Shown here one piece after another: positions 27,777 through 36,332 of a stretch of 63,370 nt of DNA. The notes beneath the pieces are model-generated. The model had not been told where the DNA came from and ran no database searches. It worked only from the letters and a program-made list of their open reading frames with translations. Each line of letters begins with the position of its first letter. Position 1 is the first letter of the stretch. Origin of the DNA: Candidatus Helarchaeota ASGARD archaeon Hel_GB_B (GTDB lineage Archaea > Asgardarchaeota > Lokiarchaeia > Helarchaeales > HEL-GB-B); assembly GCA_005191425.1 (NCBI GenBank), contig SUPR01000006.1, positions 1 to 63,370 of the forward strand, in the 5' to 3' direction. A program made the translations under genes and the position numbers.

Positions 27777-28221
27777 TTTTCTTGTTTTAAATAGTAATTC
27801 TAGAAATTTATTTGTAAATTAGAAATTTTTATAATATTTAGAAATTTCTGCATTTTTTTTACAATTTTGATTTTCAGTTTTTTAATTTAAAATTAAATAA
27901 GGAAATTAAGACGGACTTTAGCTCCGTATAAAATAAAACAAATATCATCATTCTTTAAAATGATGGGCAAATTAAATGAAAAAATTGATGATTTAAAAAT
28001 TATTATTTCAATTATGAAAAAATAATTCACTAACTAAAAAAAATGAAGAGAAATTATCCAAAATCAAATTAAATATATAAATTATTAAAATTAGTGTTTT
28101 TCCACGTATTTTATTTATTTTGATTAGAATTCAAGTTAATAATTAACATCCGATTTAAAAAAAATATTAAAAAAAATATTGAAGTTTAATTTTTGTTTTT
28201 TATTTACTTTTTTCTTAAACG
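27777..28221. other. intergenic, 445 bases
   Basis: AT-rich spacer between the ferredoxin gene and the decayed beta-helix gene. It holds a small hairpin ACGGACTTTAGCTCCGT near 27911-27927 and a 21-codon frame starting MMGKLNEKIDD at 27960 with no ribosome-binding site. I do not consider either a gene. No RNA gene is visible. Confidence 0.35.
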
Positions 28222-28897
28222 CTATTTTATTAAATTCGATATCGTTCGGTTCTTTGACTTAATTAGATAGATAGTAATTGCTATACACGCGAAAATACCA
28301 AACTATATAAATATTATCTCAAAACCAGGAATAGCTGGAGCTCTATTTACACTAGGCCCTATTGATTCTCCAGTAGTAGGCAGTCGGACTAATTCTAAGA
28401 CATCAATCGCTGTGAAATAGTATTTATTAACAGACACTGAAGATAATTTGGTCATATAGAATATTTTTTAAAACAAAATTATTTTTACTACCATTATAAA
28501 GAAATATTGAACTATAAGAATTATTATAGATAGTGTTGTTCATTATCCTTCCATTAACTACATGGTTTAGAACAGTCCCATATTGCGAATTATATATTTT
28601 ACATTTGCGAATTATAAAATATGCATTTGTATAAGAAATCGTAATCCCGTTATTAAGTCCGCCACCATCAATTACCTTATTTTCAATTATATATGGATCT
28701 TATTCTGTCCCAGACCCTGGAAAACCTGAAAAACCTGAATTTCCAATGATTATTATCGGTGGATCTGCATTAATAGAAAAATTATCTTTTGAGTTATTTT
28801 TTGACCCAATTAATAAGTTAGTTTGCTGAAAATAACCTAAAAATGTTAATCCTATTACGATTATAGTAATTATTAAATATACTTTATTTCCTTTCAT
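28222..28897 (-). pseudogene. decayed secreted beta-helix surface protein
   Basis: From the ATG at 28897 the frame gives a signal peptide (VYLIITIIVIGLTFLGYF) and then GFPGSGTE, where a TAA (28702-28700) interrupts. In the same frame it continues DPYIIENKVIDGGGLNNG and ITISYTNAYFIIRKCKIYNS, the entry of the NosD-like parallel beta-helix surface proteins common in Lokiarchaeia (normally GSGTE-x-DPYIIE). After about 100 codons the frame is lost. A shifted frame gives the C-terminus APAIPGFEIIFI, then TAG, then FGIFACIAITIYLIKSK, an IPGFE motif plus membrane segment and basic tail. So one TAA, one frameshift (probably with a deletion) and one TAG are present. Confidence 0.75.
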
Positions 28898-29431
28898 TAA
28901 AATTCAACTTTTTAATGAGTTAAATATTTTCAAATTATTTTAATTGTATTTGATGTATTATTTATTTTTAGTGATTTTTGGAGAATAAATAAAGTATAAA
29001 ATATAGAAATGAATTTCTTAGGATCATTGAATTATAAATTAAATCATTTTAAAATTTCTTTCCTTTTGTTAAATAATATGAATAAAATTATTTCATTATG
29101 ATTGACAATAACATCATTTAAACTAAATGAGGAAAAAGATTATTTATTTTGTTATGTAATCCCAAATGCTATTTTAGCTTGAATTTCTAAAAAAGAATCT
29201 AATCGAAATAAATTATAGGATAATTTTTTTTATTAATTATTATTGCATTTAAAGATATAAAACATATTAAATGACAAATCTAAATAAATTAATAGATGAA
29301 TAGTTTACATATTGTATAATTATGAAAATTTTTTTTTTATGATGAATATAAAAAAAGATAGAGATATGTTTAATAATCAATGAAAAGATAGTGTTAAGAA
29401 TTTAAAAATTAACTAGAAAAAGTCCATAATA
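28898..29431. other. intergenic, 534 bases
   Basis: AT-rich region between two minus-strand genes, upstream of the decayed surface-protein gene. I find no coding frame, repeat or stable RNA. Possible oligo-T stretch (TTTTTTTTTT) at about 29330-29339. Confidence 0.35.
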
Positions 29432-30676
29432 TTAGGTTATTAAATTAGCAATCCAAGGGATTAAGATATCATCATTTTTTATATAGAATTTTTCTGTATT
29501 TTTATGTATACTTGCGAAGAAAACTAATTTATTGTTTAAAAAGCGTTTGATTATAGTAAGAATTTTTTGTCTATCCAAATTAATATCAATTGAATCAATA
29601 TTTTGAAATCTTCCATAATAAAAGATCTCGATATTTAAATTTGAGAGAAAATTTATTAAATAATTATAAAGGTCATTACATATTTCGTCATTTTCAGCCC
29701 AATATCCTAGTTTTAAACATGAACTGTCCATTAGTAATATATTATTTGTCCCAATTTTTTCAGCTTGCTCCCTTAATATATTATTTATAACAAATTTAAC
29801 ATCTTTATTAGCTATTTGTAAAATAGCGTGGGAAAAAAGATTGAAGATTGTCATGTCATCAAATATAGAGGTGATATAAAATTTAAAATTGAAATTCTCT
29901 TCTTTAATTAGAAATTTTATTTCATTTTTCATTTTTTCTAATTTTAAATTGATTTCACGATTGTCTTTAATATTAGGGTCCATTTTGTGGAAACAGATGA
30001 TAATATATGGTTCTTCACTCAAATAATTGTAAATTTTTAAAATGTTTTTTAGATATTCAAGGTTTTCTCCAAATCTATTAGATTGTACATCAATTACATA
30101 AATAACTACGTTAGTACCCACAAAAACCCGATGTGGCTGATTTAAATATTGGGTTCGATATTTTTTTTGCCCGCCCAAATCCCATAATTGAATATCACAG
30201 TAATTTATATCAAATTTTTCGCGTTCAATTCCTTTTGTTGGTTTTAATAAATTTAATGCTTTTAAAAATTCAATGTAATTTTTTTCGTATTTATTAAAGA
30301 ATCGATTTCTTATTGCTGTTTTTCCTGCATTATCAAGCCCAAATAAGTTTATTTTTTTAATATTTTTATTATGTTTATTATCTATTTGCGAAATTAGTTT
30401 AGCTATAATCACATATCTCTCAAATTCAAATCGGTCTATATTTAATTCATTTGAAATTCTATCAATATCATCAATTTCAAGTTTTAATAAATCTTTGATT
30501 TTAAAGATATGAAAGTTTTCTTGGAGAATTTGAGCGATATTTGGACTTATTTCTTTAATTTCAATAATAGATTTATTTAAAATATCTTCTTTTGACACTT
30601 TTTCTTGTAAAGAAATTTTGAAAAATGAATTTATTCGTTGAAATAAATCATCTGATTTTAATGTATTTAATACCAA
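29432..30676 (-). CDS. Rag/Gtr-like GTPase with N-terminal helical domain and C-terminal roadblock
   Basis: 414 residues, TTG start after AAGGGTG. Residues 15-100 look like a helix-hairpin-helix/SAM-type domain (LLKLEIDDIDRISNELNID). The GTPase covers about 105-285: G1 GLDNAGKT near 110, G3 WDLGGQKKYR near 166, G4 FHKMD near 222. HKMD instead of NKxD is characteristic of the Rag/Gtr family. Residues 290-405 (INNILREQAEKIGTNNILLMD, KLVFFASIH) fit the roadblock domain that Rag GTPases carry at the C-terminus. In eukaryotes Rag dimers sit on roadblock scaffolds and signal nutrient status. Whether this protein pairs with another is unknown. Confidence 0.8.
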   Translation of the reverse strand: MVLNTLKSDDLFQRINSFFKISLQEKVSKEDILNKSIIEIKEISPNIAQILQENFHIFKIKDLLKLEIDDIDRISNELNIDRFEFERYVIIAKLISQIDNKHNKNIKKINLFGLDNAGKTAIRNRFFNKYEKNYIEFLKALNLLKPTKGIEREKFDINYCDIQLWDLGGQKKYRTQYLNQPHRVFVGTNVVIYVIDVQSNRFGENLEYLKNILKIYNYLSEEPYIIICFHKMDPNIKDNREINLKLEKMKNEIKFLIKEENFNFKFYITSIFDDMTIFNLFSHAILQIANKDVKFVINNILREQAEKIGTNNILLMDSSCLKLGYWAENDEICNDLYNYLINFLSNLNIEIFYYGRFQNIDSIDINLDRQKILTIIKRFLNNKLVFFASIHKNTEKFYIKNDDILIPWIANLIT

Positions 30677-30990
30677 ATGTACACCCTTAGTATATTTTTC
30701 TGGTTTTTGCTATTTTTTAAAAACACATTAAAATTTACTTGGCAATTTCAAATCAAATATTTTTTATTGTCTAAAATATTGCAGATTATTAAAAATAAAT
30801 TATGGCTAATGTTTGGTGAATGTAATAAAAATTAATATTTGGAAATTTTTTAATTTTAGAACATTAAAATCATAATACTAAGATATGAAGATAAATTAAA
30901 ATTAAATAATTTAAAAAAGCAATTTAATAAAAATCCAAAACAAGTTATATTCTTGTATAAATTATTTTTATATTCTTTTCAAAAATTTCA
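30677..30990. other. intergenic, 314 bases
   Basis: AT-rich spacer between two minus-strand genes. I see nothing in it except the AAGGGTG ribosome-binding site for the Rag-like gene at its left end. Confidence 0.35.
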
Positions 30991-31548
30991 TTATTCTAAT
31001 GTAGCATGTCGTCTATTAATATCTTGTTCGGTAATATTTTTTTCGTCCATAATTACTCTGGCTATTGAATCGAAAAAAGCTAATGTTGTAATGTCAAATA
31101 ACGAAGTATATGGGGCTAATATATCATGACCAGAATTTAAATCAGCTTTTGATTTACTTTGAATATTAATTATCAAATCAGAGATTTTTCCAATTGTTGA
31201 TTCAGGATGTGATGTTATCAGAATAATTTTGCCATTTAATTCTTTACTTTTCCTGGCTATGGCTACAGTTGAAGTCGTCTTACCACTACCACTTATTAAT
31301 ATAAGCAAATCATTTGCAATAAATTGAGGAGTAATAGAATCACCGATAAATATCGAATCAAACCCTAAATGCATTAACCGTTGTGCAAATGCTCTTCCTA
31401 TAAATCCAGATCTACCTGCTCCATAAATAAATATTTTTCTCGAATCATAAATATATTTTACAAACTCATTAATATCATGTTCTACTATTTTATCTTTTAT
31501 TTTATTAATATTATCTGCAATCTGTTCCATTGTTTGTTTAAATCGCAT
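30991..31548 (-). CDS. hxlB: 6-phospho-3-hexuloisomerase
   Basis: 185 residues, the family length. It is a SIS-domain sugar isomerase converting 3-hexulose 6-phosphate and fructose 6-phosphate. In archaea lacking the oxidative pentose phosphate path, it works with hexulose-phosphate synthase to make ribulose 5-phosphate. Motifs: YGAGRSGFIGRAFAQRLMHLG at 43-63, the phosphate-binding ISGSGKTTST near 91, ITSHPESTIGKISD near 113, and the C-terminal RRHATLE. The catalytic Glu and His at the C-terminal end are there. The ATG follows GAGGTATTTAG. The hexulose-phosphate synthase partner is not in this window. Confidence 0.9.
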   Translation of the reverse strand: MRFKQTMEQIADNINKIKDKIVEHDINEFVKYIYDSRKIFIYGAGRSGFIGRAFAQRLMHLGFDSIFIGDSITPQFIANDLLILISGSGKTTSTVAIARKSKELNGKIILITSHPESTIGKISDLIINIQSKSKADLNSGHDILAPYTSLFDITTLAFFDSIARVIMDEKNITEQDINRRHATLE

Positions 31549-31712
31549 CTAAATACCTCAATTTGATAATTTGATATAAATTAATCACCATAATTTTTAA
31601 TAAAAATTATTTTGTTGAACGATATTACTTTAAATAGAATTTTATTATTTAAATTTCTGATTTTCAAATATTCTATAAAATATTTAAATTAAAATGTTTA
31701 TTCTCATAAATA

Positions 31713-32285
31713 ATGAATAATTTAAAATTTGGTGATTTGATCTTGACTTTGCCAATTATTAAAGAATGTAAAGTTAATATTTTAAAAAGAATGTTATTTC
31801 TAGAAGAAAAATATAATGAGAAAGGTTATATTAGTCCATTTTCACATTATGAAGCGCTTCTTACAGCTTCTAATATAGCCTTTTGGAAAATTGCCAAACG
31901 GGGAGTCATAACACCAGAGGATGTCAGGACAGCAATTTATCAGCTAGAGAAAGCTGGTTTAATAGAAATTATTTCGAGAAATAGTATTAAATTATTAGAG
32001 AATGGTCGGAAGGTTGCAAAACAGATAAGAAGTATGGCCGTTTCTGAAGTACCTGATAATTTATTAGAAGGTAAAGTTGAAATAACTGAGGAATCCAATA
32101 GAATTCAATCAAATAATAAATTGATATGTCCACATTGTGGCAAATTAAACATGCCCAGTTCAAAATTTTGTGCATTCTGCGGTAAAAAGTTAAAAAAGAA
32201 AAATGAATTTTTTTGCCCATATTGTAAAGAAAAAATTGTTGGAAACGTAAAATTCTGTCCAAATTGTGGGGCCAGTTTAGATTAA
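31713..32285 (+). CDS. winged-helix protein with two C-terminal zinc ribbons
   Basis: 190 residues. Residues 25-110 look like a winged helix (ALLTASNIAFWKIAKRG, VITPEDVRTAIYQLEKAGLI, then wing EIISRNSIKLLENGRK). After a linker come two zinc ribbons: C-P-H-C plus C-A-F-C (about 137-155) and C-P-Y-C plus C-P-N-C (about 166-183). The arrangement is that of many archaeal regulators with double zinc ribbon ends. It is likely a DNA-binding or adapter protein. It has no close operon partner; the next gene is convergent. Confidence 0.65.
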   Translation: MNNLKFGDLILTLPIIKECKVNILKRMLFLEEKYNEKGYISPFSHYEALLTASNIAFWKIAKRGVITPEDVRTAIYQLEKAGLIEIISRNSIKLLENGRKVAKQIRSMAVSEVPDNLLEGKVEITEESNRIQSNNKLICPHCGKLNMPSSKFCAFCGKKLKKKNEFFCPYCKEKIVGNVKFCPNCGASLD

Positions 32286-32431
32286 ATTATTCTTTTTATT
32301 ATTAAAAAAATATTTGATTTATTGGTTTCTTATTTATTTAATTTCTTTTTAACTATTAACAAAAAACAACTAAAATAGGTAATAAATGTCTAATTTTTTT
32401 CCATATCAAGTCTTAAGAAAAAGGATATAGA

Positions 32432-32659
32432 TTAAAATGATTTAATTTTAACTGCTATGAATGTTATTATCCATGAAATTAACCCTAAACACCAACTTGA
32501 CCAAACAAGGATTTGGTTATAGTTATGGATTAACTGTGAAATTTCCGTAGGTAAAGTCCCTATAATATCCAAAAATCCAATAATACCTAAGAATATACCA
32601 ATAAGCATTATAAACAAAGAAATTATTAATGCTAATTTACTTGGAGGTGTCCAGACCAA
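32432..32659 (-). CDS. small membrane protein with two TM segments
   Basis: 75 residues from TTG. AGGTGA lies six bases upstream (32663-32668), a good ribosome-binding site that decides the start. The sequence reads MVWTPPSKLALIISLFI then IGIFLGIIGFLDIIG, and a second segment LVWSSWCLGLISWIITFIAV. Both ends should face the same side. No family is recognised; short two-TM proteins of this layout are common in Asgard genomes. The convergent neighbour is the winged-helix/zinc-ribbon gene. Confidence 0.6.
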   Translation of the reverse strand: MVWTPPSKLALIISLFIMLIGIFLGIIGFLDIIGTLPTEISQLIHNYNQILVWSSWCLGLISWIITFIAVKIKSF

Positions 32660-32839
32660 TTAATTCACCTAAAATTTAAGATTTTAAACGATTTTTTGTT
32701 TATCAATTATAAATTAACAAAATTAATTATAAATAATTTTAATATCTATGTTAAGGAAAGTTTTATGTAAAAATTTTGAAATTAATAATGATGAATGATT
32801 GAAAAATATTAATAATTTAATTTCAATTAGTAAATAAAA

Positions 32840-34135
32840 TTAAGAATTCAAATAAGAATTGAAATTTAGAATCAAGTTATAATTTTTCCCATTTTTTGCA
32901 ATTATTATATTAGAATCTTTAATTATTTGTGAAAGAATTTTTCCTTGAAATAAACGAATAATTTTATCATTAAATTTAGACCAATGTGGTATACCATTCC
33001 AAATAACATTGATTGGTAGGTCTTGAGGATTTTTTTCTTTTAGAAAAAGTTCTATTCGTTCATTTAATGCAACCCAAAATTGTATTAAGTCGGATTTAAC
33101 GGTAGTATTTTCATCGATTTTCCAATTCCTTCTTTTGAATCCCCCTAGCGCTAATCGCATTAATATAGGGAGTCCATAGGTCAATTGAACTCTAACAGTG
33201 TTTTTAAAATATTTTTTCTTAATATCATTCCAATTCTTCTCAGAAACTTTAATCCCACTATATTGTTCGAATGCACGCCAAATTTTATGGATAAAGAAGT
33301 CTTTGGAATATTTGGCATTAATTTTATAATATTGAAAAATTCTAATAGCGCTAGATAATCTCCAATCAATTCTATTAAAAGTTAATTCGTCCATTAAAGA
33401 ATCAAATTTATAAGGGTCGTCCTTAAGCATTAATAATCTATAAAAAATATCCCTTAACTCAAGATATTGTATGATATTATTTTCATTTACGACTCCATAA
33501 AAATAACCATAAATATCAAGTGTGGCAAAAATTACCAATAAATCTAGATATAAATTTAATAATTGGATATTATTATTAATGAGCGAGGTTTCTGCATCAT
33601 TTACAAAATTTTTCAGATACCATAATGATGATTCACCGTTATAAATAGTCCCCATCATTAAATGATATTCGATCACTTTGATTACAATTAATTTTTCTTG
33701 AAACGATAAATTATAATTATCAAGTAATTTATATTTTTTAACAATTGAAGCGCTTTTTTCAGGGTGGAATTTCCTGTCAAATGGTTTACCAATATCATGG
33801 AACAACAAAATACAAGGAATTAATTCTTTATTAATATTATTTACCTTACTTATTAAATTGCAGATTTTTTGAAAAATTTCAATTTTTAAATTTCCAGGAG
33901 GATTAAATTTTCCGTTTAATATTTGAAAATAGATTACTATTATTCTGAAAATATGTCTTATAGTTCTTTTAAATTCAGATTCATCGTGACAAAGAGCACA
34001 ATCAAATATTCTTTTAATTTTTGGGTCAATTGAGCATATTTCTCTATATATTTCAGTTTTAATTATATCTACTCTATTATCATCAATTAATTTTAAAATA
34101 TCTTGCTCGAATATTGATTTAATTTTTTCATACAT
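32840..34135 (-). CDS. HD-domain phosphohydrolase-like protein
   Basis: 431 residues from the ATG at 34135, preceded by GTGGATCG (a TTG six codons earlier is possible). The HD motif is present in ILLFHDIGKPFDRKFHPEKS near residue 155, with a preceding His in RTIRHIFRI near 62 and later HLM near 190, the metal ligands of the HD superfamily (H...HD...H). The C-terminal 200 residues are helical and not recognised. HD proteins are usually nucleotide phosphohydrolases or cyclic-nucleotide phosphodiesterases. Without a recognised extra domain the substrate remains open. The longer gap of tRNA-nucleotidyltransferase type is not seen. Confidence 0.75.
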   Translation of the reverse strand: MYEKIKSIFEQDILKLIDDNRVDIIKTEIYREICSIDPKIKRIFDCALCHDESEFKRTIRHIFRIIVIYFQILNGKFNPPGNLKIEIFQKICNLISKVNNINKELIPCILLFHDIGKPFDRKFHPEKSASIVKKYKLLDNYNLSFQEKLIVIKVIEYHLMMGTIYNGESSLWYLKNFVNDAETSLINNNIQLLNLYLDLLVIFATLDIYGYFYGVVNENNIIQYLELRDIFYRLLMLKDDPYKFDSLMDELTFNRIDWRLSSAIRIFQYYKINAKYSKDFFIHKIWRAFEQYSGIKVSEKNWNDIKKKYFKNTVRVQLTYGLPILMRLALGGFKRRNWKIDENTTVKSDLIQFWVALNERIELFLKEKNPQDLPINVIWNGIPHWSKFNDKIIRLFQGKILSQIIKDSNIIIAKNGKNYNLILNFNSYLNS

Positions 34136-34289
34136 CTTAAATTCGATCCACAAATTTTTGAAATCTTTTAATTATATTTTTCAGATTAGAATTTTAAATT
34201 TAATTTTACATCAAATGTAAAAGAATTGATAGAAAATAAGAAAAATACTATACAAAAGATAAAAAGATTTTTAATTGATCTTATAATTT

Positions 34290-34460
34290 GTGTTTGAAGA
34301 ATATGATTTAAATGAATTAGAAACTTTAAAAAGGCTGATGATAAAAAATAATTTAGATACTACAATTTTAGATAAGTACATTGAAAAAAGGACAGGAAAA
34401 TCCTCAAAATCTAAGTCAAAAACTGAGAACATTTTATCACCAGTTATAAAAGAGCATTAA
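34290..34460 (+). CDS. 56-residue helical protein, convergent with membrane-protein gene
   Basis: A GTG-started frame at 34290 reads MFEEYDLNELETLKRLMIKN (56 residues), ending IKEH before TAA at 34458-34460. It is charged, helical in character, and has a lysine-rich tail (KSSKSKSKTEN). Its end overlaps the 3' end of the membrane-protein gene on the other strand by 17 bases. There is no clear ribosome-binding site and a TAA lies two codons upstream, so the start cannot be earlier. I do not recognise it; the clean codon pattern is the only support. Confidence 0.4.
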   Translation: MFEEYDLNELETLKRLMIKNNLDTTILDKYIEKRTGKSSKSKSKTENILSPVIKEH

Positions 34461-35598
34461 ATTCATTATCATTAAGATTTTTAATTAACTCTTGAGCAAG
34501 ATCTCTGTCAATTTCGACTAATTTTTTTAGTTTGGTTTTAGCAATGAATTTAATTTTTCCTTCGATCGAATGAGTTTTATCGAAATTATATTGGACTTCA
34601 ATATTTGGATAATTGGAATTAATAACATTAATAGTTTTGATTAAATTATACACTTTTGAATATTTTTTTATAAAATTTTCAGTTTTATTTTCAGTAATTT
34701 TATTAATATCATAAAAGAACATGAATTGTCTGTCCCTAGAAATCCTTTGTGACAAATAAAAATCTAAATTAAAAATTATATTGATAATTTTCTTTAAATT
34801 AACATTTTTTGGGAGCGTTATTCTTATGCTAAATGGGTCTAAAATTACATGTTTATAATATATATTAAAAATAAATATAATTCTTGCAAACTTTTTCAAA
34901 ACAGTAGTATTTGAAACAATCAAATGGAGAAAATATTCCATTTCAATTCCAATTTCTTCATTAAAATCTTGAATAATTACTTTTGGTGCTCCGATTAATA
35001 AAAAAGGATTTTTTCTCAAAAACATCTCACAATTAAAACAATATTTTCCTTTAGCTCTATTAATGCAAATTTCATTATAACACCGAGAATGAATTCCAAC
35101 ATGTACCAGCATAACGAATAGATTAATTAAGAATACAATATAAATGAAAATAAGAAGAGAAAAACTTACTGTAATTATTATACCAAGAAAAGTTTTGGAA
35201 AAAATATATGAAAATGTTAAAAAAGAAATCATTGCGATCAAATAAAAAAATTGGAATTTGGTGTTGTTATATTTATAAAAACCTGGCCATATCCCATAGA
35301 TAGTCCTAGAAATTGGATATTTTGTTAAATAGTCTATTTTATATATTTCGAATTTAATTATTTCATAAGAGAATATAGGAGGAATTTCAAAATAAATTTT
35401 TTTATTCTCAACATAAAAACTATAATCTTTTGCATTGAAATTAATATAAAATTCGAAATTTTTAAGTGTTGCACTATCATCAATTAATTTTTTAATATAA
35501 TGTGCAATAACTTTTTCCCTATCTACGAGAGAGTCAAAATCAGTGCATTTTTTAAAATTTTGCATGCACAGTTGATTATTATTTGAATTAGTTTCCAC
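34444..35598 (-). CDS. uncharacterised membrane protein
   Basis: 384 residues, GTG start. Two or three hydrophobic segments at about 110-170 (FFYLIAMISFLTFSYIF, FLGIIITVSFSLLIFIYIVFL) separate a soluble N-terminal region of about 105 residues from a soluble C-terminal region of 210 residues. Just after the membrane part are several Cys (C-Y-N-E-I-C near 195 and C-F-N-C near 207) that could bind a metal. No known family is recognised. Neighbours are an HD-domain protein and another small membrane protein. Confidence 0.65.
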   Translation of the reverse strand: METNSNNNQLCMQNFKKCTDFDSLVDREKVIAHYIKKLIDDSATLKNFEFYINFNAKDYSFYVENKKIYFEIPPIFSYEIIKFEIYKIDYLTKYPISRTIYGIWPGFYKYNNTKFQFFYLIAMISFLTFSYIFSKTFLGIIITVSFSLLIFIYIVFLINLFVMLVHVGIHSRCYNEICINRAKGKYCFNCEMFLRKNPFLLIGAPKVIIQDFNEEIGIEMEYFLHLIVSNTTVLKKFARIIFIFNIYYKHVILDPFSIRITLPKNVNLKKIINIIFNLDFYLSQRISRDRQFMFFYDINKITENKTENFIKKYSKVYNLIKTINVINSNYPNIEVQYNFDKTHSIEGKIKFIAKTKLKKLVEIDRDLAQELIKNLNDNEFNALL

Positions 35599-35748
35599 GA
35601 ATTACTAAATAAATTAAGGATTTAAATACTCTTCGGAATATGTAAAAGAAATCAAAATTAAAATGAAAAAAAATAAATAATTTAATAAAATGCATTTTTA
35701 TTCTAATAAATTTACCTTTTTTAATTGAAAAAAACTACTATAAGGTTA

Positions 35749-36123
35749 TTAATGGTTCATCATTGCGAGAATAGAACCTATTAAATTTAGAAAATAGCCC
35801 CATAAATAAATATAAAAGTCCCATGAACTATACCATGGAATATACCAAATATTAAAAACAAGAAAAAAAGTAATAGAGCCAATTATTATATTTTCTACAA
35901 AATTTAATAATCCTGCAGGTTTATTTGCTCTATGAATTGCAGCGATGCCTGCAAAAAAGACAAATCCTTTAGCAACAAAAAGCCAGATTAAGCGCCATAA
36001 AATTTCCCAGTTATAAAAGGTGAAATAATTATAAAATTTAGTTATAAAAATTATAGTGATAATTAGACCGCCCAATATAATTAAATAGCCACCTAACTTT
36101 CCTTTCGGTAAATCTGCTTCCAT
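35749..36123 (-). CDS. small four-TM membrane protein
   Basis: 124 residues from the ATG at 36123 (MEADLPKGKL); AGGATG lies just upstream. An earlier ATG three codons up is possible. Hydrophobic segments are at about 10-30, 50-70, 80-98 and 102-122. The basic-rich loops suggest the N-terminus is inside. The protein resembles no family I can name. The start PKGKLGGYLIILGGLIITI resembles other Asgard small membrane proteins of unknown function. Confidence 0.6.
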   Translation of the reverse strand: MEADLPKGKLGGYLIILGGLIITIIFITKFYNYFTFYNWEILWRLIWLFVAKGFVFFAGIAAIHRANKPAGLLNFVENIIIGSITFFLVFNIWYIPWYSSWDFYIYLWGYFLNLIGSILAMMNH

Positions 36124-36332
36124 ATTAAACATCCTAAAGAAATGGTTGTAATTGAAAATATGTAAAAGTTTAAAAATTTGAATCTTTTGATCTTTATTTT
36201 ACAAGTGGAGAATTTGTTTCAGAATGTTAATAGATCAGAAATTTTAGAGTATCAATTGATCTATATTTAATGTGTAAGATATTGACCATCAAAAAATTAT
36301 GAGTTAAATTAAATTCCTTGAAAATATTTATC

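Noticed and set aside
27960..28025. 21-codon frame MMGKLNEKIDD
   Set aside because: Too short, no ribosome-binding site and no neighbour that would support it.
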